A stretch of 64,000 nucleotides of DNA from Cladorrhinum sp. PSN259 (lineage: Eukaryota > Ascomycota > Sordariomycetes > Sordariales > Podosporaceae), in contig MU867063.1 of NCBI GenBank assembly GCA_033725935.1, forward strand, positions 248,001-312,000. The letters are read 5' to 3'. How positions within the stretch are numbered: position 1 is the stretch's first letter; the number at the start of each line of letters is the position of its first letter. Under the pieces are notes generated by a model, which was not told the DNA's origin, ran no database searches, and saw only the letters and a program-made list of their open reading frames with translations. The position numbers and the translations under genes were made by a program. Shown here piece after piece: positions 56,727 to 64,000 of this stretch.

Positions 56727-57806
56727 ATGTACGGGCCCTTACTCTATGGGATGGAGAACCGCCCACTCACTTCGGGAGAGGAGGATAGTAGAAATGAAGG
56801 TCGAGCACCGCGACAACAGGAGGATATGGACTCACAAGAACCATCACCATCACCATCGGCAGCAATGTCGACAGACTCACCATCACCCTCAGGTCCGTCG
56901 GCTGGCCGATCGTCTCCCCGACGAACCACCGTCGACCGGTTAGTTAAAAAGCTCAGCAAGCACAACCTCCAATTGGACAACCGAGCTCCGTCTCAATCAG
57001 AACCACCACCGCAGCAGCAGCAACAACAACAACAACAACAACCACTAACCCAGCCCGACTCGTCGTATTGCACGTATTCACCAGCGCCGTGGCCAAAAAT
57101 CGAAATCGACACTCGACCCGGCCAGTCCATATCCACTGGACTTTATGGGTGCATTTCACCATGGGGCCCACCTCCGATGCTCCATGCAGGCGAACCGATT
57201 GAGGTTGACGACGATCCGCAGGAAGAACCCTTGGATATCACAAAGTTGACTTTCAAAAGGATGCGTCGACAGCCGAGTGGGATGGGAATGCGCCAAAAAT
57301 CCAGCAGCAGCAGCAGCTCACGGTCAGCTGGGATCCGTTTGGAGCAAATGATTGCGAGCGAGACGCAGTGCAAAGTACGGAGGGAAGCTCTTTCAGCGTC
57401 GGCTGCCTCATCACCATCTTCTCAGTCCGTCACCATGATTGCAGCTGAACCTGGCAGCATCGAGGTCGATCCCGATTATTCCATGCCCAATTGGAACAGT
57501 AACCTAGAGGTTGACCCAGAGTATCTCAAAGGTAACTTTGAGGAGGACGAAGCTGCCTTGCTCGAAGACTCTAGGTTAGCCTTACGAGATGCTGCCGGCC
57601 CGAGCGGAATAAGAAAGCATGCCGCCGGTGGCGTTCAGTTACGATACCGTCTATCTGTCGACGCCGCTCTGCGCTGCCAGAATGTGGTTAGAAGCCGTCC
57701 TCGGATGCGCAAGCGGGATAAGTCACGATTTCCGAGTTCCGCCTCTTCCGCGGTAGGATCGATTGCATCATCACCCATCATGGCGCCCACATACACTCCC
57801 TCATAA
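56727..57806 (+). CDS. Conserved-looking fungal disordered protein of unknown function
   Basis: Single exon of 359 residues; starts at 56727 (ATCATGTAC), 56751 or later Met codons are all possible, since the first ~60 residues are Ser/Pro low complexity. A basic helical motif SPRRTTVDRLVKKLSKHNLQ comes first, then a ten-Gln run, an aromatic/Pro segment (YCTYSPAPWPKIEIDTRPG) and DITKLTFKRMRRQPSGMGMR. After a Ser run come GIRLEQMIASETQCKVRRE, an acidic stretch, and a basic C-terminal motif (RYRLSVDAALRCQNVVRSRP with RMRKRDKSRF). The separate short motifs in disordered sequence look conserved and I recall similar strings in filamentous fungal proteins, but no function is known to me. No membrane segments. 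Neighbouring wetA is on the same strand 1.5 kb downstream. Confidence 0.75.
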   Translation: MYGPLLYGMENRPLTSGEEDSRNEGRAPRQQEDMDSQEPSPSPSAAMSTDSPSPSGPSAGRSSPRRTTVDRLVKKLSKHNLQLDNRAPSQSEPPPQQQQQQQQQQPLTQPDSSYCTYSPAPWPKIEIDTRPGQSISTGLYGCISPWGPPPMLHAGEPIEVDDDPQEEPLDITKLTFKRMRRQPSGMGMRQKSSSSSSSRSAGIRLEQMIASETQCKVRREALSASAASSPSSQSVTMIAAEPGSIEVDPDYSMPNWNSNLEVDPEYLKGNFEEDEAALLEDSRLALRDAAGPSGIRKHAAGGVQLRYRLSVDAALRCQNVVRSRPRMRKRDKSRFPSSASSAVGSIASSPIMAPTYTPS

Positions 57807-59298
57807 GAAAAGGGAACCCTACCTCCTTGAAGCTGTACATACATACACACTTTTTTTCGGTTTTTTGTTTGTCTTTTTAAAAGTGGCGTATTATACCCCC
57901 CAACTTCGTCTACCCAGTCATTTCGGAGACTGGGATGTTTTATCTTTTATCTGGTTTTTTTTGGCTACGGCAACATTATTTTGGGAGTTAAACATGAGTT
58001 CAAAGCGAGGATCCATGCTTCGGCGTCGCCGGGTCGGACGAGGAGTATGGGTAGCTGTGTATCTGGGCCTGCATTTTTCACGGAGTTTACAGGAGTTATT
58101 ACGGGGAAACTAGGGTATACCATACCATTTACATCGGGTGTTACAGAACAGTACTATTAGACATGGGAGAGGGGCCACCAAGGGACCGTTGAATCTACTA
58201 CGGACCGTTTCTTCCCACAAAGGCCTTTTCTTTTCTTTTTTTAAAATCTGTTACAGACTCACTCACATGCACAGTTTGCATACGGGGGGGAAAGAAGATG
58301 GGCAAGGGTCCCGCAACAATGTATGAGAGACAATTAGGAAATTCACATCACCATTCATTGTTGGCGAGGAGCTTTGCTCCTTGTCATAGGTTTCCACCAC
58401 CTTTTTTGTTTTCTTTATTTTTTGGCTCATGATTGTGGGCCCTAGTGATAGTGAAATGTTTGCCTTTCAGCTGAGAGACACGGAATGGATAATGCGTCGT
58501 GGCAAAGTTAGATGAGTTTTGGGTTGACCAGGTGAGCTATTTCCCATTTCAACGTCAAGATATGGACATCACCGCTATCGCCATGTCACAGAAACTCACC
58601 CGTCTACTATCTACCTCCCCCATATTTTGTCAACAGACGACAGGGTAAGCTGCTATTGTGCCGGAGCAAGCCGTGAGAAAGACAATCGCTTAGATTGGCC
58701 TTTTGGGCGTTTACATTCCAACCTAGAACCAGGCCTTTGTCTTCGGAGAGGGGAATTCAAGCAGAATTTTCACCGAGGGGCATCTAAAGGACAAAGAAGG
58801 CTTTGTCTTGCGGGAAGCTTGCCCAGAGCTCTGCTCCACAGGGCAGCTACCCAGGACGCTAGATTATGCAGGAGACGGAGGGTGTAAAGGCCAGACTCGA
58901 GGGAATGAAGATGTCGGACCAATGTTGTGTCTGGAATGGATGGATTGGGTTCGCACGGAGATCCATTCCTCAGGAGACAGGGGTTTATGGTGTGATGAGA
59001 CTTTTTAAACTACAAATGTCTTGAACGTCCCCCCATCACTCCATCACCTGCATATCTCCTGTTGCTGTAGCAGGTTTGAGTGGGTTTGTTGACTTTTCAC
59101 CACCAAAACCCCCTTCAGCGACAAACACCTAGCTGTTCCCCCCTTTTCAAACGTCATGGCAGCCTGGAAAACATCAGACAACACATTCGCTTTCTTATCA
59201 TCTCGAAGCTCTACAACAATTTCACCCGCTACAGATACAGGAATCATCACAACAGCCAGCGGCAACACAACGACCACTAACCACTACAACCACCGACA
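57807..59298 (+). promoter_or_regulatory. Upstream region of wetA with AbaA- and BrlA-type sites
   Basis: 1.5 kb upstream of wetA. CATTCC (AbaA response element, CATTCY) occurs at 58714 and 58964 on the plus strand and as GGAATG at 58482, 58902 and 58933. BrlA-type sites (C/A)(G/A)AGGG(G/A) occur at 58168, 58179, 58747, 58774 and 58898. Both kinds are denser than chance. In Aspergillus AbaA activates wetA; whether these sites are used here is inference. Confidence 0.5.
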
Positions 59299-61630
59299 AT
59301 GGCCGGCGTAGAGGGCATGCCATTTCTGGGGGGGAACAAAGAAGGCGGCGGTTTTTACAGCCACGACATGGACGAGGCAGGATCGACGGATTTCTTTGAC
59401 CAATTCGTGATGCTCGATGGGGAGGACACGGAGACTAGCGTGGGAGATGGAGGTCTCGGGCTCGGCCACTTCGGCGTTTCTGAGCTCTCTATCTCGCCAC
59501 ACCCCCTTCCTTCTTCCTCCTCGTCAATCGAGCCATCGATCCAGGCCCCCGTTGCCTCTTCAGCTGGGAATCGTGGTGGAGCTGTGGCTGCGGGTAGCAT
59601 CAACCTAGGCGGCCGTCCACCGGCGACTATCGGGAGCAATGTCAGCCATCATGTTGGTCCTCCCAATGTCAAACCCGCTCGTCTTCAACAGTTTCAGCAC
59701 CAGCAACTTAACCGACTTCAACGGACGACATCCAACATGGCTGATTATACCATTAAACCCTCCGACATTGACCTGGACGGTGGGCTGCCGTATACAAACA
59801 GCACCTTTGCCGAGCCCTTTGGTAGTGGATGTGCGGGCGGAACGGTCTCAGACTCGGAGCTATTGAAGCTCGAGGGATTGACAATGAGGTCACCTCGAGT
59901 TGATCCTCCTCCTCAACCAGCTTCTTTGCCGGCATCGCCGCCTTCAATGACGGCCAGCCCTCGCAAGCCAGGTCGGTTTGAGGCTTTCTGCTCACGGTTC
60001 CGCAATAAAACTGCTGGCATTCAGGGCAAGTTCAAACAGCAGAGTAATGGACAGCAGCAACAGCTGAACTGCATTAAGCAAGAACCTGATCTTCAGCAGC
60101 AAACCTCAATCATGTCCACTGCTCAAATCGGGCCTACCAAGTCATCGTCATCCCGGCCAAAGCCTACACATCTCAACCTTCCCAAGTCTCAACTCCCCTT
60201 ATCACCTCCATTGACCGGTGGTCCAGGACCAATGACCGCTCCCCTCCCTCAGTCGATCAACGCCAATAATTTCATCACCACCCCATCCTTTCTAGACGAC
60301 CCCTTCCTCCAAGACCAGATGCTCAGAGGACAATTCATCCCTCACACTCCAGCTCATCTTTCCCAACAACATTCTCACAATCCCCTCGATGCCATCTGGT
60401 CCGTGTCCACCACCCCAATCTTTTCTTCCAGTGATCTCGCAGCCAACACAAGCTGGTGGGACCCAGACATCCAAATGGACACGGACATTTCTCTATCCCT
60501 CGCCTTCCACCAAGCAGCAACGACGCAAGCGGCAGCACAAGTTCAAGCCCAGCAACACCTATTCGAGTACCCGCCTCCCCCTCCTTCCCCACTGATGTCA
60601 ATTCAAATGCCTCACCCTCCTCATCAGCAATCTTCTTCTTCGTCTACTTCACGGCGTCCGAAACCGCGTGCCCCCTCTTCGGGAGCGAGACACCACCATC
60701 ACCATTCAAACTCGTTATCACCGAGGAAGACGAGGTCCTCTCATAATTTACGGGAAGGAGGAGCTTCCGCCGCCTCGTCCTCCTCTTCTTCTTCTTCGCC
60801 TACGAAATCACATCATAATCATAGAAGAGTTTCCTCGTCGTCTTCTCTGAATGGTAGCTCGGGAGGGGGTAACGTGATTAGGAAGAGGCAGTCGTGGAGT
60901 ACCAGTAATGCGAGGAGTGAGTATCAGAATCAGCACGGTGCCGCGAGGAGGGTTTCGTCTTCTTCTTCGTCTTCGGCGCTACAGCAGCAGCAGCAGCAGC
61001 AGCAGCACGGGGCGGGGTTGTATAGGAGTAGCGGTGGTAAGAACAGGACGGGGAGTTGTTCGTCACTTATTCTGGGGGCGGGGATGGATAGTGGGTGAGT
61101 GTTTTAACATTTCTATTAATATGATTGACTTTTTCTGCTTTTATATCTTTTTTTTAATATTTTTTAAAGATATAATATTCCCCCTCGCTCTTTCGTTTCA
61201 TCCTCACCCAGGAATATCACGTCACCCGCAACCAAAACACACAAACACACGCACACACACACCCCACGAACCAAAATAAATTATAGATAAAAAAGAAACA
61301 AAACTAACCGAATGCAGCGACGCCTCCGGTTTCGTAAACTACACCCCGCAAGACCGCACCCTCCTAATGACGGGCGTGGCCCCCTCTGGCTCCTCAAAGA
61401 CGAAGGCCCGCAGGGAGAAAGAAGCGCAGGAGCGGGACAGGGAGTACAAGGAGCGGCTGCAGCGGGCCGTCGAGGCCGCCGGGGGGGATTTGAAGAAGCT
61501 GGAGGAGTTGACGAGGGCTCACCAGGCCAGCATTAATTCTGGTTCTACTACCATCAATGGGGGAGGGGGGGGCTTCAATGGTGGTGGTTGTGATGGGTTG
61601 GGAGGTGGGGAGGAGGGTATGCTTTGTTGA
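59299..61630 (+). CDS. wetA: Developmental regulatory protein WetA
   Basis: Two exons, 59299-61094 and 61318-61630, with a 223-nt intron (GTGAGT donor, ACTAACC branch, GCAG acceptor); 702 residues. WetA controls late conidium maturation, cell-wall integrity and spore metabolism as a nuclear DNA-binding regulator. The N-terminal motif STDFFDQFVMLDGED and, after splicing, the diagnostic C-terminal block DASGFVNYTPQD with TGVAPSGSSKTKARREKEA identify the family. The first exon alone would lack this block. The middle is Ser/Gln/His-rich, with SPRKPGRFEAFCSRFRNKTAG near residue 215-235 and an eight-Gln run. The tail after the block is a Glu/Arg helix and a Gly-rich end. The order brlA-abaA-wetA is the Aspergillus model; in Neurospora the homologue is wet-1 and its role differs. 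Confidence 0.95.
60982..61005 (+). repeat. CAG repeat encoding eight Gln in WetA
   Basis: Eight perfect CAG codons; probably variable between strains. Confidence 0.85.
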
Positions 61631-62472
61631 GGTTTGGTTTTTTTTTTTTTTTTTTCGTTGAAAACTGAATGAATGGGAATGGGAATGGGTAATTTAAAAA
61701 AAAAAAGTGTCGGAATTTGAAGTGGGCATTGCATGATTTCGTCTTTTCTCTAGTAGTGGTGGAAAAAAGAGTTTATTATGTTAATGAGGGTTTCTACTTG
61801 ATATTCTTTTGCTGTGGTGTTTTTTTTTTGTATAGCTATGGCAATATTTGGTCTTCTTTTTTTTTGGTCAGGATTGTTTTTTTTTTCTTCGGATGAGTTT
61901 TTTTTCTTTTTTCTTTTTTCTTTTTGGCTTTGGTGTTAGTAGATTTCGATATAGGAAGAGGACAAGTATAGTGATCAAAGCTTGGTTAGGAAAGGTGAGG
62001 AGGAAGAGTAATGTGTGATGGGAGAATGTGAAAAGAATCAGGGTACAAAAAGATGAAGAGGCGAGGATGCTTGGAACTGTTGGTATTGGTTTCTACTTAC
62101 ACACACTTTCTTCCTGCTCGCACGGGTTGCTTTTACACTGCCGTTTATAAAAACACAGACGCAGACACAACGTAGACACAACGAAGACACTCTTTATAAT
62201 ATAATTGCTATCGATCCTTCCTGTCAGCTATATAACTTCCACTCACCCAACATTTAAACTTCTCAAAATAGACATATAATATTATCTAGCGTGCTGCCAC
62301 TCTTTAAGTCTTTGGTATATCCCTTTCTCATGATGTTTAAACGAACATTAATGCTTTCCAGAAACCCATAAACCAAATCAAAACACAAAAGGAAAAAAAA
62401 GACAACAAAGTCTAAAACCTACACTTCTTACACCCACACCCTCAACCCCTCAATTCACCTCACCTTCACTCC
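61631..62472. other. Convergent intergenic region, 0.85 kb
   Basis: 3' flanks of wetA and the four-helix membrane gene, with many T runs; no gene seen. Confidence 0.7.
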
Positions 62473-64000
62473 TTAAACAACACTACCAGGAGCAATAGGC
62501 CTATTCCTCCTCAACCCTCTAAATCTACTAAGCAACCGCATCCTCCCTTGCCCCTTCCCCTTTCCTTTGCCCTTCTCCTTGCCCTTCACTTTGCTCTTCC
62601 CTTTGCCCTTCCTCTTTCCCCACAACCACATTCTATTCTTACTCTTCTTCCCCTCATCCTTCCGCCACATAGTCCCAAACTCACTCTCTTCATCTCCCTC
62701 TTCCACCTTGGTCAATTCCATCTGATCCTCCCTGACCTTCAACAACAACCAATGATTATACACCAAAAATAATATCCCACTCACGACCAGCACTGAAGTT
62801 TCTATGAGCGCTGCAATGATCGCCTGTGTAGACCACTCCCCGAATGACATGGCATAGACCCCAACAAGCGTAGCGATGAATCCCACCGACGAGTTGAGAA
62901 CCAGAGGCATGTATATCCGATTCAACAACCAGACGTAGTTCCTCCTCCATCTTAATGCCAACCAAGCGGTGCCGAATGTTCCAGCAACGGTGAGAACGAA
63001 ACCGACTACCATCGTTGCCGTGTTGGCCTTTGACAGGATCAGCTTTCGGTTGTTACCCAAATTGATCGGTATGCCGCTGGCTTCGTCGACCGTTCTCTTA
63101 ACCGAGGTGAAAGAACCAGGCATGATCACGAATCCGGCCAGCAAGGCCCAGGCGAAGAATATCGCGAGCATGGTATGCAAGCGAGGAATCTTCTCGACGG
63201 ATTTCAGCATGGTAATATAACGCGATTGTTGAGGACCAGACTCTGCAACAGGAATCGGACTGTCGTATTGACCTGAGGTAGGACCATTGTTGACGACGTT
63301 CAGACCTCGAGTGGCAGGTACTGCAGGTGAAGCAAAGTCTTGGCGTTGAACGATGCTGCTTCCTGGGTTGGGATTAAGCGGACGGGTGCTGCTTGCCGCT
63401 GAGATTGTGCTGTCTATGGAGCTTGAGGGTGTGTGCCCCACTCCTCCTTGTTGATAGGTTGCTGCTGGCATGGTAGGACCGGGAGGACTGGGTATACCTC
63501 TTTGCTGAGGAGATGGCCTTTGCTGAGGAGACGACCTTTGCTGCGGAGGTGGCCCTTGCTGAGGAGACGACCTTTGCTGCGGAGATGGCCCTTGCTGAGG
63601 AGACGGCCGTTGCTGAGGAGACGACCTTTGCTGCGGAGGTGGCCCTTGCTGAGGAGACGACCTTTGCTGTGGAGGTGGCCCTTGCTGAGGAGACGACCTT
63701 TGCTGTGGAGGTGGCCCTTGCTGAGGAGACGACTTTTGCTGTGGAGGTGGCCCTTGCTGAGTGGACGGCCGTTGCTGAGAAGACGCTGAGGAGGATGCAG
63801 CGCTTCCTTGCGAACTGGACATCATGGTCCCTGGCGCTCGGGGAGGAGGCATTGCGTAAGATCCAGGAGGTCGTGGAGGACTAGGGCGAGGAGGGTAGAC
63901 GGTTCCTGGTGGGCTGGCAGCTGCTGGACGTGGAGGTGGCGACCTGTGAGAAAAAGTACCGGCCCTAGGAGGACTAGCGATTTCGAATGGTCTGGTATTT
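62473..64000 (-). CDS. Four-helix membrane protein with Pro/Gln repeat domain, 5' end off the window
   Basis: The frame is open on the minus strand from the right edge to a stop at 62473, so the N-terminus lies beyond 64000. Met at 63852 could also be a start, but the sequence upstream (RPAAASPPG, YPPRPSPPRPPGSYAM) has the same composition and is probably coding. The visible N-terminal half is disordered and built on a 12-residue unit SSPQQGPPPQQR. Four membrane helices follow (LHTMLAIFFAWALLAGFVIM, MVVGFVLTVAGTFGTAWLAL, LVLNSSVGFIATLVGVYAMS, IIAALIETSVLVVSGILFLV). The cytosolic tail is highly basic, with repeated GKGKGK. The layout is common among uncharacterised Pezizomycotina membrane proteins; I cannot give a function. 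Confidence 0.8.
   Translation of the reverse strand, partial: NTRPFEIASPPRAGTFSHRSPPPRPAAASPPGTVYPPRPSPPRPPGSYAMPPPRAPGTMMSSSQGSAASSSASSQQRPSTQQGPPPQQKSSPQQGPPPQQRSSPQQGPPPQQRSSPQQGPPPQQRSSPQQRPSPQQGPSPQQRSSPQQGPPPQQRSSPQQRPSPQQRGIPSPPGPTMPAATYQQGGVGHTPSSSIDSTISAASSTRPLNPNPGSSIVQRQDFASPAVPATRGLNVVNNGPTSGQYDSPIPVAESGPQQSRYITMLKSVEKIPRLHTMLAIFFAWALLAGFVIMPGSFTSVKRTVDEASGIPINLGNNRKLILSKANTATMVVGFVLTVAGTFGTAWLALRWRRNYVWLLNRIYMPLVLNSSVGFIATLVGVYAMSFGEWSTQAIIAALIETSVLVVSGILFLVYNHWLLLKVREDQMELTKVEEGDEESEFGTMWRKDEGKKSKNRMWLWGKRKGKGKSKVKGKEKGKGKGKGQGRMRLLSRFRGLRRNRPIAPGSVV
63500..63780 (-). repeat. 36-bp coding minisatellite (SSPQQGPPPQQR)
   Basis: About seven to eight imperfect 36-bp units encode alternating SSPQQ, GPPPQQR and RPSPQQ blocks. 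Units are related but not identical, and the length stays in multiples of three. Confidence 0.85.

Overview
The window is nuclear DNA of a filamentous ascomycete, probably a Sordariomycete and possibly Sordariales-like. This rests on short GT-AG introns (mostly 51-85 nt, usually with CTAAC/CTGAC branch points), a wetA conidiation regulator, fungus-specific families (DUF3433, Sur7/PalI, flavin-carrier TRP-like protein, fungal MICOS Mic12) and intergenic DNA full of homopolymer runs. There is no sign of bacterial, viral or transposon gene content. No operons are expected and none is seen.

Layout. 0-8 kb: the 3' part of a DUF3433 membrane protein, then a flavin-carrier/TRP-like channel. 7.6-23 kb: about 15 kb holding a single confident gene, a C2H2 zinc-finger factor (15.6-17.3 kb), with long gene-free flanks. 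23-26.6 kb: a four-exon, almost wholly disordered protein and a small His/Arg-rich basic protein facing it. 28-49 kb: a dense housekeeping block. In order it holds 5-aminolevulinate dehydratase (hemB), a membrane acyltransferase-3, MICOS subunit Mic12, mitochondrial ribosomal protein bL17m, eIF3f, an R3H-SUZ RNA-binding protein, a zinc-knuckle/SR protein, spliceosomal Cwf18/CCDC12 and a large mitochondrial PPR protein. 50-64 kb: a Sur7/PalI membrane protein, two unrecognised proteins, wetA, and the 3' part of a four-helix membrane protein with a Pro/Gln minisatellite.

Functionally, four genes serve mitochondria or haem synthesis (hemB, mic12, bL17m, PPR). Three act on RNA (R3H-SUZ, zinc-knuckle SR, Cwf18), and eIF3f acts in translation. 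Mic12/bL17m and Cwf18/PPR are head-to-head pairs that may share promoters. wetA and the isolated C2H2 gene are candidate developmental regulators.

The most interesting signal lies at the end of the zinc-knuckle/SR gene. Its C-terminal motif is repeated twice more beyond the TAG stop, in the same frame. The copies differ from each other almost only at synonymous positions, which suggests that the sequence past the stop is, or recently was, translated. One possible mechanism is UAG-to-UGG A-to-I editing, known from sexual-stage mRNAs of related fungi. Exon boundaries throughout were inferred by eye from splice signals and frame continuity; no transcript data or searches were available.
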